Assembly: GCA_016748015.1 (NCBI GenBank) | Contig: JAAOMT010000586.1 | Location: 460,133 to 510,650, forward strand | DNA: 50,518 nt | Direction of reading: 5' to 3' | Source of the DNA: Geosiphon pyriformis | Lineage: Eukaryota; Glomeromycota; Glomeromycetes; Archaeosporales; Geosiphonaceae | Notes under the pieces: generated by a model | Seen by the model: the letters and a program-made list of their open reading frames with translations, nothing else | What the model was told of the DNA's origin: nothing | Database searches by the model: none | Program-made: the position numbers and the translations under genes | Part shown: piece after piece, positions 23,151-34,016 of the stretch | Layout of the letters: every line of letters begins with the position of its first letter | Numbering within the stretch: position 1 is the first letter of the stretch

Positions 23151-23813
23151 ATGATCTACACAATCCCAGAAAAAGATGAACCAATAAGCAACTGCCCATC
23201 AGAATCGGAATCAGTTTTCAATCCTGATTCAAACTCCGACAATGACAACAACAAAAACACTGGTTCCAGCTCTGTTCAAAATAACAACAAAAACAACAGC
23301 AATTGGGACTCTGATTTAAACCCAGAAATATATATCACACTCCTTGATCTCACCAAGGAGCAGACCTTGAAATGGTTCAATGATAATGAAGAAGGGATCA
23401 TGCCAGAACATGCACATGATACTGATACCAGATTTGATCTGAGGTATCCAGAGAAAGATGTCATCAAATTAGAGCCACATTTGTGCATCTGTATCGATCT
23501 GAAAATAGCATTGGAAATACCAGCAACAACTATGGTTCAACTAGCTTTCAGAAGTAGTTTAGCAAAAAGAGAGATTAATATAAGAGAAGGAATAATTGAC
23601 ACCAGATATGTAAAAAATATAATGGCAATGCTACAAAATAACTCAGAAAAGACCTATATAATAGAACCAAATGAAAAAATAGCACAGGCGATATTCCTGT
23701 CTCTGGTTAGAGTAGTTCAGTTAGTATCAATAAAAAAAAGGGAAGAATTAGGAATAACAGCTAGAGAAATATAGGGATTTGAATCAACAGGTAGAATAAA
23801 TATACCAGTTAAT
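23151..23813 (+). pseudogene. B1 dUTPase domain with acidic Asn/Ser-rich leader (broken)
   Basis: A leader rich in Asn, Asp and Ser (23170-23310) precedes a degenerate dUTPase: TRFDLRYPEK, FRSSLA, EGIIDTRYVKNI, KIAQAIFLSL and GFESTGR after a TAG (23772). Motifs 3 and 5 have lost Gly residues, so activity is unlikely. A related leader appears in B2 at 29676-29927. Confidence 0.82.
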
Positions 23814-25600
23814 ATGGCAAAAGAAAAAAAGATTGACCAAGGAGAAATTATTTCAACCAGTCAAGTAATTTCCATTCCATCATATGACCAGTACATAGTA
23901 ATTATAGAGAGAAAAGTAAAAGATAAGAATCAGATTTTTGAAGCAGAAACAAGCCTTTGTGAATCAAGAGAGATTGGACTCATTAATCTCCACATACCAG
24001 CCAAAAACCACAACCATATCAAAATTTCCATTTACAACACCACAGGAGATATTATCATAATACCAGAAGAAATTATCATTGGATACATAAGCACTAAATT
24101 AGAAAATTAACCACCAAGCATTATTCCAGATTTTTCACAGCTATGCAGATATGTAGATATTATGTCACAAACAATCTATGAATGAAATGAATGTTATTTG
24201 CTCCAACCAGAATAATTGAAACAAATAAACATATAAAATTTGGATTCACTTCAATATATACAACTCAAGATATTACTCAACAACTTCAATAACATTTTCG
24301 CTAGTGAAAACAAATTTGGCAGAACTGACATCATCCAACATCAGATCAAGACTGGAGATGCTATGCCAATCAAACAATAAGCATACAGAGTACCACCAGC
24401 CAGCCATGAAATTATCCATCAAAAGATCAACTGAATGCTTAACAACGGACTAATTCAGCCATCTATGAGCCTATGGTTATTACCAATGGTACTTGTTCAA
24501 AAGAAGAATGGAAAGATCAGATTTTGTGTGAATTACAGAAAACTCAATGGAGTTACCCGTGGAGACAGCTATCCAACTCCACAAATTCAGAAGCTATTCA
24601 ATGCTTTTGGAGGAAATAAATGGTTTTCAATACTGGATCTAGACAGTGAATACTGACAAGTAGCCATGGATCCAGCAGACAAAAAAAAAATGGCTTTTAT
24701 GATGAGAGAAGGGAATTTCGAGTTTGAAGTTATGCCATTCAGCTTGATGAATGTTCCAGCCACATTTCAACGGCTAATGAAAATAGTATATACTGGATTA
24801 TTGTGGAAATCAGTAGTCATTTATTTAGATAACACCAATATGTTTTCCAAAACATTCAATGATTATTTGCATTATCTACAACAAGTGTTTGAAAAACTAT
24901 GATAAGCAAGGCTAAAGTTAAATGCCAATAAGTGCTTCTTTGGTAAGACAGAATTAAACTTTTTAGGGCACATAATAAGCAAAAACAGCATTAAAACAGA
25001 TTCAAAAAAGATAGAGATAGTCAAGAACTTTCCAGTACTAACTAATGTAACAGAGTTGAAGTTATTCTTGAGATTTGCAGGCTATTATCAATGCTTTATT
25101 AAAAACTATTCTAAGATAGTCCAATCACTCAATCATCTCCAAACCAAAAATGTGAAATACAAATGGACAGAAGCACAACAAGAAGCTTTTGATATTCTAA
25201 GAAGAAAGCTTATACAAGCTCCAGTACTGATTTATCCAGATCACAATAAACCATTCATTATTATTACCAATGCATCAGGCCAAGCATTGGAAGCAGTATT
25301 ATCACAGAGAGGACTAGATGGAAGAAAACATCCAGTTGCATATGCCAGCCGAGGTTTAACTCCAGCTGAAAGAAATTATGGAACACCAAAACTAGAACAT
25401 TTAGCAATTTATTGGGCAGCCATGAAATAGAAAGAATACTTAAGCCAGAAGTTTGAGGTGTATACAGATCACAAAGGATTGACATCACTCCAAAAACAAG
25501 AATTTGGAGATGGCAGACAATCCAGATGAAAAATAGCACTCTCACCATATATTTATATCATACATTATAAAAAGGGAAAAGACAATGGAAATGTGGATGG
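23814..25600 (+). pseudogene. B1 RT linker, reverse transcriptase and RNase H (broken)
   Basis: RT motifs: LPMVLVQKKNGKIRFCVNYR, FSILDLDSEY, MPFSLMNVPATFQRL and Y-L-D-N at the polymerase box (D to N, near 24820). RNase H: TNASGQALEAVLSQ, LEHLAIYWA, YTDHKGLTSL (third Asp kept) and the end of the domain near 25595, where the solo LTR-A begins. Many stops, no frameshift. Confidence 0.9.
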
Positions 25601-26570
25601 TGTTACCAGACAAAATTAAAGATATTGCTTAGCATAAAATTACTTTTATAATTCTTATCATTAATTAACATTTCAAATTATCACTTATTATATTAGCAAA
25701 ATATCCAAAATTATTATTTAATTAAAAACCCAATTTGTACATAACACAAATGTAACCTAATTGCAATGATTAATTATGCAATATCTCGAAATATGTAACA
25801 TTCAAAAAGTTTGCCAAAATTTGTAGAAATTTGCCGAAATAATTGATAGTTCACCAAAATATCTAATCGTTTGCAGAAATAACTTGTAGTTTGCCGAAAT
25901 GTAGCTTTAGTTCAGCAAATTGTAGAAAAAAACAAAGTTCAAGTTCATAGAATAGTGTTATAACAAGTTGTATAAAAGAAGAGCTTCTTTCTTTGAGAAA
26001 ATGTATCTTACTTTAGATTTATCACTTAGAACCATTCTTATACACACAAAAAGAAATAAATATCAAATAATTCGAAAAACCAAATTCTTTAATTATTGCA
26101 CTTGGAAAATCCTCAAAACCCAACTAATGTTTTGAAATTAATTAGCTACTAATTTCAGTAAGCTGTTAGTGACTTCAGGCCTGGATAGAAAACACTTCCC
26201 TTGATAAAAATCTTATTTCTTTTACATTTCTTTTATTTTTCTTTTCTTTTCTTATTACAATCATTAGGGTAGCCTACAGACAAGATTTCTGTAGAAGAAT
26301 TGACTTTCACAGCAAAGTAACTACACATTTTTTAGTGAGCTTCCAGATGAGCAATTCCTGAAAAAGAGTTGACATTTACTACAATATAACTACATAAAGT
26401 AACTGGCAAGGAATTGGACATTCCACTATAAACCCAGCAGTTCAAATTATAAGAGATAATTTAAAGATAAATTCAGTTACTAAAGGTTTAACCACATTCA
26501 GACAACATGAATTCACAACAAACAGGCATCAACAACATTTAAGAAAAGAGACCAAAAACCTTCAGTAACA
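25601..26570 (+). mobile_element. Solo LTR of family A (A3, 970 bp) between RNase H and integrase of B1
   Basis: Starts TGTTACCAG and ends CAGTAACA with perfect ATGG duplications (25597-25600, 26571-26574). Compared with A1 it has lost part of the U3 array and has many G/C to A/T differences, so it looks older than the A2 LTRs. Confidence 0.88.
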
Positions 26571-26574
26571 ATGG

Positions 26575-27965
26575 TTTGTCACAAATAAGACAAATCTAAG
26601 AACATTTTAACCTAAAAATATAACAAAACCAAACCAAATCCAACGAAAATATAACAAAAGATAAACACACAAAAATACCAACAATTCAAACATTATATAG
26701 ATACTCAACAGTTCAAGGAGAAATTATCTCAATCAGAACAAAATAGTATTAAACAACAATCGAAATACTTTATCACTTACCAAAACATACTTTATTGGAA
26801 AAATAGACAAAATCCAGATCAACCAACTAGAGTAGTTACAGAACCAGAGAAAAAAACAATACTGTTCAACATGCACTCAAATCTAACAGCAGAACATTTC
26901 CACAAAGAAGCAACTATAAAAAGAACCAGAAAAAGATACTATTGGCCATCAATGTATCCAGACATTATCTAATATGTCCAAAATTGTGATTCTTGTCAAA
27001 GAAAAGAAAGAACAAAACCCAGTAAACCACTGAGACCAATCAAAGTGAGACAACCATTCAATCACATTGGAATTGACTCAGTCAGACCATTAACAATTAC
27101 CAGCAGAGGAAATAAATATATTGCAGTAGCCATAGACTATCTCACTAAATGGCCAGAAGCAAAAGCAATTCAAAGAGCGGATGCAGAATCCATTGCCAAA
27201 TTCGTTTATCAAGATCTGATTTGTCAACATGGATGTCCAAAAGAATTATTATCAGACCAAAGAACTCACTTTGTGAACAGAACACTAGCAGAATTGAGCC
27301 AAAGATTCGGAATTAAAAAACCACTATCATCACCATATCATTTATAAACAAATGGTTTAGTTGAAAGATTTATTAGAACATTGTGTAAAGCAATTGCCAA
27401 ACTCAGCCAAGAAAACCAGGACGAATGGGATTTGTTTATACCATTAGTACTATTTGCTTATCAGACAATAAAGCAAGACACTACACAAGCAACACCATTT
27501 AAATTAGTATATGGTAGAACAGCAACATTACCAGTTAAGATAGAAGTCAACACTTATCTAACAGAACCAATAACAGAAGAAAATTTCCAAGAGACATTGT
27601 TAAGAAAAACATATAACTTAATAGAAATATTTGAAAACAAACAAAGAAGAGCAGCTGATAACATACAAAAGTCACAAGAGAAACAGAGAAAAAGACATGA
27701 TAATCAACTACCAAACAAACCAGTTGAATTCAAGATTAAAGACAAAGTACTTCTACATCATACTAAAGTGGAAAAACAATGGAGTGGAAAATTTGACCCC
27801 AAATAGGACAGACCATTCCACATTGAAGAAATTCTTGGAAATAGAGCTTATAAATTAAGATTGAACAACAAAATTTTGACCAAAGCAGTACATGGTGATC
27901 AACTGAAACCATATCACCAAATAGCATCATCATCCACCAATAACATTCCACAATTAGGAGTATAA
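26575..27965 (+). pseudogene. B1 integrase (broken, catalytic triad present)
   Basis: HHCC part with CDSC (26990), core IDYLTKWPEA (27148), LLSDQRTHFV with the second Asp intact (27255-27257) and LVERFIRT with the Glu (27358-27370). So all three catalytic residues are visible, unlike A1/A2. Stops occur near 26970 (TAA), 27345 (TAA) and 27805 (TAG). The GPY/F-like segment is FHIEEILGNRAYKLR. The frame ends at TAA 27963. Confidence 0.88.
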
Positions 27966-28169
27966 TGAATACTAGTTCAACCAGACAAGATTCCATGAGA
28001 TCTGGAACCAATCATAATTATTGGACCAAACACATAAAATCAAACAATAAAAGAGTATATAAAGACACAGTATATGTAACAAAGGCAACCAAGAAAAATA
28101 GAAATACCAGATCATATTCACATAATAGCTCAACAATTGTTTCAGGCTTTAAGTTAACAACAGTTAGAT

Positions 28170-28733
28170 ATGGAAATTATCATTAATAACCAAACAATTT
28201 GCTATCAAAACACTAAAAAAAAGACAAAAAATACACCATATCAGTGTTTACCAAAGCATGATAAAAACTGGTCAGATAACATAATTGAAAAAATAAAGAA
28301 CACTTTTGGAAAATTACCTATTATGGCACCAACAGAAGAATTTACAAAAGAGAATTGGAAGCAATAGACAGAACAACTTCTAATATCATATTGTTACTAC
28401 CAATTAGGTCAAAAGTTGAATATTCAGAAATTGTATATTGACAAATTCAAGAAAGTATTTAACCAAAACATAATACAGCAAATTGAAGAATTCATTGGAA
28501 AAAAGATGAACTCAACACTATATGTGAGAACAATTTATTGACTACACAACATATTTCAGAACTATCTAGAAATACTGTTACACTCCGACATAGAAACCAT
28601 ATCCATTAACCAATGAGGAAGAATGAACAATACACAAGTAAAAGATGTGAAAAACAGAGTCGAACAAACAATACTTGAAAAAGAAATATTAAAATTAATT
28701 CAAAACAAAGATTTTAATGGAGCTCAATATTAA
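28170..28733 (+). pseudogene. B1 accessory ORF after integrase (ORFx homologue), three in-frame stops
   Basis: From ATG 28170 one frame of 188 codons reaches TAA 28731, interrupted by TAG (28365) and two TGA (about 28540 and 28611). It aligns by eye with ORFx of A1/A2: the block YVRTIYxLHNIFQNYLEIL parallels YKLRAALKLYDLFNTCENVL, and GRMNNTQVKDVKNRVEQTIL parallels GKLTKLKFQQFSDQITSIIL. It lies in the same place, next to the polypurine tract. No known domain. Confidence 0.65.
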
Positions 28734-28745
28734 AGAAGGAGATAA

Positions 28746-29517
28746 TGTTACTCATAAAAAGAAAATAGCTATGGAAAATAGCAGACCAATAAAAAAATAG
28801 TATTTAGCATGTGAGCACATTGCTCAGCAATGTGGAGCAATGTTAGAAAAGTAGAGCACATTGCTCAGCAATATAAGCATTACTCAAGAAATCATAGCAC
28901 ATTGCTCGGAAATGTGAGCAATCTTGTAGAACATCAATTATGTATATATAGTGGTAGCATTAGAAGAGAAAAGCAGAATCTTTTAGTTAAAAATCTTCAA
29001 TTCAAAAATATTGAATAAATAAATTATTTACCTTCCAAATCCACTTTTTACTATCAACACTTCATGTTGATAGCAATTGATACTTAACCACACTGGAACA
29101 ATAGCTCTTGATCACAGCTATTAACGAATACTAACTTGCATATTGCCTTGGCTTATTTTTTTTATTTCTTGTCTTAATTGTTGTTATTACTAACTTTATT
29201 GAGAATTAATGCACGGGATACTGACATCAGGATATAGCACTGGTAAAAGACCCAGAAATAAGGGTAGAACACTTGATTGAAGATAGCTTACCAGGAAGAA
29301 TACTGGCCATCAAGCTGAGAAAAAAATTGATAAAACTGCAGTTTCGGAAAGCTACAGATAAAACTATTACCACTGAATCTCTGTCTATTATACAAAAAAC
29401 TCAACCAAAGCCTTCAGATAAACACACCTTCAAATATTACTAACAACATTATATCAATTGAGCACCAAGTTATAGGTTTGTTATTTGTCTTGAGACCCTA
29501 AGTAATCATCTGTAACA
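28746..29517 (+). repeat. 3' LTR of B1 (family B, 772 bp)
   Basis: Starts TGTTACTC, ends CTGTAACA, preceded by the purine tract AAAGAAGGAGATAA. It is shorter than the 5' LTR because it holds fewer CACATTGCTCAGCAATGTG-type units. Confidence 0.9.
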
Positions 29518-29521
29518 ACGT

Positions 29522-29927
29522 GACTGGAGTTTTTAACTATAGTGGTCTGTTCAAAATATTAATTTCAAATCTTGCATTTGTATTATGTGTATGTTCAGGC
29601 ATAATGCCCTTATTATTATCACTGAATTTAGTTAATTCCTGCTTCATTGTAAGATCTAGAAACATGATATATTGTTCAGTGTTTAAAGTGGAGTTTGAAT
29701 TTGTTGTTGGCAGAGTTTAAATCATTGTTGTTATTAGTGGAGTTTGAATTGTTGTTGTCATCAGTGGAGTTTGAATTGTTGTTGTCATCAGTAAAGTTTG
29801 AATCATTATTGTTATTAGTAGAGTTTGAATCATTGCTGTCATTAGTGGAGTTTGAATCAGGATTAAGTTCTGATTCTGATTTTGATTTGTTCTTGCTAAT
29901 TGGCTCTTCTTTGAATATATGACACAT
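29522..29927 (-). pseudogene. B2 dUTPase leader and N-terminus (fragment)
   Basis: Reads a leader of repeated Asn/Asp/Ser blocks (29676-29927) followed, in another frame, by FLDLTMKQELTKFSDNNKGI and MPEHTHNTNARFE. This corresponds to LLDLTKEQTLKWFNDNEEGI and MPEHAHDTDTRFD in B1. The match stops where B1 is inserted. The leader is a coding simple repeat (unit about 30 bases). Confidence 0.7.
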
Positions 29928-30076
29928 GGAAGTAGATTGTGACTACGTTCCAATATTCTGACTCAGAGCTGTTAAGTGAGTTTTGCTGATTTATTGGTAC
30001 TGTGCAAATTAGGTTTAATTGGGTTATTAGAGGTAAGTTTCCTTGTATGATCGCAGGATTTGGAATTTATTGGACT

Positions 30077-30562
30077 TCAAATGTTCAGGTTTTTGAATAA
30101 TTCCCAGAGTTTGAATTGCTAAAGGTTTAATAAGTTTTAACAAGTTTATCAAAGGTAAGTTTCGAATGTTTGGGGTTTTAATGATCAGGTTTTGAATAAA
30201 CAAAGTTTTAATTTAACAAGTTTTTAATGAATTTATCAACAGTAAGTTTTGAATGTTCAGGATTTTAATAATTGGGTTTTGAATAAATGGAGTTTTAACA
30301 AATTTATTAATAGTATGTTTCAAATATTCAGGGTTTTAACAATCAGGTCTTGAATAATCAGAGTTTAATTTAACGAGTTTTTAATAAATTTATCAATGGT
30401 AAGTTTTGAATATTTGGGGTTTTAATGATCGGGTTTTGAATAATCAGAGTTCTTAATTTAATGAGGTTTAACGAATTTATTAACAGTAATTTTTGAATGT
30501 TCAGGATTTTAAAAATCAGGTTTTGAATAATCGGAGTTTTAATTTAACAAGTTTTTCAAAGG
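30077..30562 (-). repeat. Tandem repeat, about six units of 70-90 bp, in the Gag region of B2
   Basis: Units begin around GGTAAGTTTTGAATGTTCAGG on the + strand (30155, 30241, 30312, 30398, 30485), with 86-87 bp between most starts. Read on the minus strand in one frame they give a repeated peptide containing NSDYSKPDH and LTIDKFIKN. A period of 87 is 29 codons, so this was probably a coding repeat. Confidence 0.7.
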
Positions 30563-30679
30563 TAATGATGAAATAAGGATTTCGCAAATCCTAAGTAATT
30601 TTCCCTTGTTTTTTCTTGGTCTGCCATTTTCCTGCATGGTTGTTGTTGGTACTGGTTCTCTGTTGGATTATACCTAACA

Positions 30680-30691
30680 GGGAGCACCAAA
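30680..30691 (-). other. Primer binding site of B2
   Basis: In minus sense TGGTGCTCCCTG, two bases after the LTR end at 30694. Confidence 0.78.
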
Positions 30692-30693
30692 TG

Positions 30694-31678
30694 TTACAAG
30701 TAATTATTTGGGGTTTTAAAACAAATAACAAACCCATAACTTGGTGCTCAATTAATATAATTTTGTTAGTAATATTTGAAGGTATTGTTTTATCTGAAGG
30801 TTTTGTTGTGGAGTTTTTTGTATAATGGACAGAGATTCACTATAGTTGGTTTTGGTTGATTTCCCAAGTCGTTTTCCTAATTTTTGTCTTCAGTGTGATG
30901 GCTGGTTTAATCTGGCAGTCATGCCTTTCTGGTAAGCTATTTATTAATATATATAATTCTACTCTTATTTCTGGGTCTTTTACCAGGCTATCCTTGACAT
31001 CAATTACTCAGTGTTTAATCTCTTTAATCAGTAGTAAGTTAACAAACAAAAGAAAATAAAATAAAAGAAAAAAAAATAAAAAGAAAATAAGAAATTAGAA
31101 ATAAGCCAAAGCAATTCAAGTTAGTATCTTGTCAATAGCCATAATCAAGAGCTATTGTTCCAGTGTGGTTAAGTGTTGGATTTTATCAACATAAAGTGTT
31201 AATAAATAGAAAAGTGATTATATTTTCAAACAAATGACAATAACATGAATTTAAAAAATTGGAAAGATCTTTTATTTATATAATTTTATTTCGGTTGATA
31301 GCAACTATCCTTGAAATGAGGGTTAATAAATAGAAAAAAAAGAGGATTGTTCTAAATTAATAAAACTCTATTGAATTCTCCAGTAATTATTTTTTCTGTT
31401 TTTAATACTCTTGCTATATATATATAATTTATGTTATATAAGATTCTGCATATTTGTGAGCAATGTGCCATAATTTCTCAAGCAATGCATACATTGCTAA
31501 ACAATGTGCCTGTAATTTTTGATAATATGTTTATTGCTGAACAATGTGCCATGATTCTCTGACAATGCTTTACATTGCTGAGCAATGTGCTCACATGTTA
31601 AATACTATTCTCTTATTGGTCTATTTTTTCTATCTGTTTTTCTTACTATTTTCTTGTATTCTTTTTCTATGAGTAATA
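30694..31678 (-). repeat. 5' LTR of B2 (family B, 985 bp)
   Basis: In minus sense it starts TATTACTC and ends CTTGTAACA. It contains the CAATGTG/CACATTG palindrome array (31450-31600), the CAATAGC/GCTATTG hairpin (31136-31165) and an A-rich tract (31040-31100). Bases 31411-31678 match 7223-7490. Confidence 0.85.
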
Positions 31679-31822
31679 TTGTCAACCTTAAGCTTTACCT
31701 TCTCAGGTTCTATCATCATTACATCATTTACCACTAGATGATCCAAGATCACTTTGCGAAATGGACATTCCAAAACACTCTTAATCATCTGACCCTTGTC
31801 AGAACAGAAGTTTTTCATATGC
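31679..31822 (-). pseudogene. LINE ORF2 fragment between endonuclease and RT
   Basis: Reads MKNFCSDKGQMIKSVLECPF and continues to EPEKVKLKVDN, where B2 begins. It is the continuation of the frame that ends at 32770 with KTINWC. Confidence 0.75.
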
Positions 31823-32769
31823 TGTTACAGATGATTATTTGGGGTCACAAAGCAAATAAAAAATCCGTAACTTGGTACTTGATTGGTATTCTGGTGTTGA
31901 TAATCTAAAGGTTTTGGTTGATCTAAAGGTTTTGTTGTAGAGTTTTTTATATAATGGACAGAGATTCACTATGGTTGGTTTAGATTGTTTTCTCAAGTTG
32001 TTTTCCCAATTTCTGTCTTCAGTGTGGTGGCCAGTTTAATCTGGCAGTTGTGCCTTTCTAATAAGCTATCCATTAATATATATATAATTCTACTCTTATT
32101 TCTGGGTCTTTTACCAGGCTATCCATGACATTAATAACTCAGCACTTTAATCAATTAGTAAATCTGAAAGAAATAACCAAAAAAAAAAAAATAATAAAAA
32201 AATAAAAGAAAATGAATGAACAAGTAAAAGCAATTGCAAGTTAGTATCCTGTCAATAGCCATGATCAAGAGCTATTGTTCTAGTGTAGTTAAGTATCAAT
32301 TACTATCAACATGAAGTGTTGATAGCGAAAAATAGATTGAGATAATGAATAATTATTTATTGATATTTGCGAATAGAAGGTGTTTTTAAATCAAATCTAA
32401 ACTGGGAGGTTTCTAACTAAGGATTCTGTTTTTGTAATTTTAATAATTATGATTTGTGAGTCTAATTGATTCTATGAGTCTAATTGACTCCGTGAATCAA
32501 TTGACTCTGAGTTTTATTGACTAATTTTCTAACTTCTGATACTACTGCTATATATATATATTTGAAATTCCTCAATTTCTTAATTCTTCATGTCAAGAAT
32601 CCTGGAATTCCTGGAATTCTGCAATTCTTTTAAGAAGAATTCTGGAATTCTGGAATCTTGCAATTCCTCTTATAAGAATCCTGTAATTCTTGGAATTCCA
32701 CATTTACTACATTTATCTATGATTGGCTAATTTATATGCTAATATACTTCCTATATTTTATGAGTAACA
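31823..32769 (-). mobile_element. Solo LTR of family C (C2, 947 bp) inside the LINE
   Basis: In minus sense it starts TGTTACTCATAAAAT and ends CTGTAACAG-like; it matches 8653-9631 reversed, including the GGAATTC-rich array (32560-32705). Flanks are ATGC (31819-31822) and ACAC (32770-32773), both one CpG transition away from ACGC. Confidence 0.85.
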
Positions 32770-34016
32770 ACACCAGTTAATAGTCTTTCTAATTTTAGCA
32801 TCTTCAGCCAATTTAGACTCAAAATACTTAAACTTCTGATATTTTCTCTTTACCACCAATAAATGCTTGACTAAATTACTCAAACCAACACTATCTAAAA
32901 CCATGCCAACAATCTTAGATGCCTCAATGCCATCAATAGACATCCAAACCTTAACAAAGTAATCAAAATTCAGAAGATTACCAGAGTTCCAGCATCTCAC
33001 AATTTTAACAATAAGCAGTTTCAGCTTATGAAATTTTGACAATTGCTTGTTTTTTGAACAATTATATACACTATACCAGCTTTTAGAGAACATCTTAGTT
33101 GCAGTTTGCACTATGGCACCCTCTAACAGACTCCACATCAAATTCAAGTCACTAACATTCTGTGCGACCTCAAATTTGTCTAAACTGGCCAACAATGTAG
33201 CAGAAAAACCCTCCTTAAAATGTAACCACTGAACCTCATTAGCATTCTCTAACTTGAACTTCTATTGATTACAGTTGGTCTGCTTATAAACACTGATAAG
33301 ATGAGTATCCAGAAGCCCACCCAAACCAATTGAGACTGAAACTGACTTATGATTTGTATCAAAAAATCCAAACATCTCATTGACTGTATGCAACACAACT
33401 GCAGATGCCAGGTTCTTACTTATAAAAATAAAATTTATAATTCTCTCAACACTCTTAAAATTGTTCCAAGTAAGAGTATTGGCTAATGCATGTTCATTGA
33501 AAGTATTGACTAGACTCAAATCCAACCAGAACCTAAAACTAACACTCCTCTTAGATTCATTCTCATTAAAATCACCACTCAGAATCACAAAAAAGCTGGA
33601 ATTGACTGCTTTAGAAACCATAGAATTAATATCAGCAGCTTGGCCAAAATGCATACTGGTAGATACACCAGCATAAAAACCCAAGATTGTAACCAAAAGT
33701 TTGTTCTTAAACAAAAGGTGCATAAAAATTAAATGGCCAGAAATCTTTTCCACTTTTGACACATGTTGAGCCAAAGAATTGTCTATAATTACAGTAACTT
33801 CAGCACCACAAAAACCAACATCCAAACCAGTTGTGAAAACTCAGATGTTTGCAAACTTATTCATAATTCAAGGCCTAATATTAGACCTCAATTTTGTCTC
33901 AGTAATAATAGAAACCACATTATCCGAATTCTTATGCCACCAAACAATATAATCCTGTTTAACCAAATTTGTCATGTCCCTAACATTACATATGACCACT
34001 CTTCAAACTAGCTTAA
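32770..34016 (-). pseudogene. LINE ORF2, endonuclease (APE-type) region (broken)
   Basis: An exonuclease-endonuclease-phosphatase fold that would nick target DNA. Motifs in order: ITETKLRSNI (about 33890), LSGDFNENES (about 33560-33590), TWNNFKSVERIINFIFIS with the usual Asp as Asn (about 33430-33480), and FDTNHKSVSVS with the usual D-H as N-H (about 33330-33360). The frame is constant, with TGA/TAA stops near 33870, 33840 and 33262. Loss of the Asp residues makes it inactive. Confidence 0.82.

Larger units (their letters stand above)
7600..29517 (+). mobile_element. Ty3/Gypsy-type retrotransposon copy B1, split by nested insertions
   Basis: 5' LTR 7600-8464, primer binding site 8467, Gag start up to 8652, then two insertions (solo LTR-C and A2). 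Gag resumes at 19547 in the correct frame and continues through protease, Cys-rich module, dUTPase, RT and RNase H to 25600. A solo LTR-A (25601-26570) follows, then integrase, accessory ORF and 3' LTR 28746-29517. Flanks ATGT (7596-7599) and ACGT (29518-29521) are its target duplication, differing by one CpG transition. From 19547 to 25600 the frame never shifts, although there are more than 30 stops. Without the nested pieces the element is about 10 kb. Confidence 0.9.
29518..31678 (-). mobile_element. 5' part of retrotransposon B2 (LTR, primer site, deleted Gag, dUTPase leader)
   Basis: In minus sense: 5' LTR 30694-31678, primer site, a Gag-region tandem repeat, then directly the acidic leader and dUTPase N-terminus (29522-29927), so most of Gag, protease and Cys-rich module are deleted. 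At 29521 the element is cut by B1 and resumes at 7599. It is inserted in the LINE at 31679. Confidence 0.82.
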
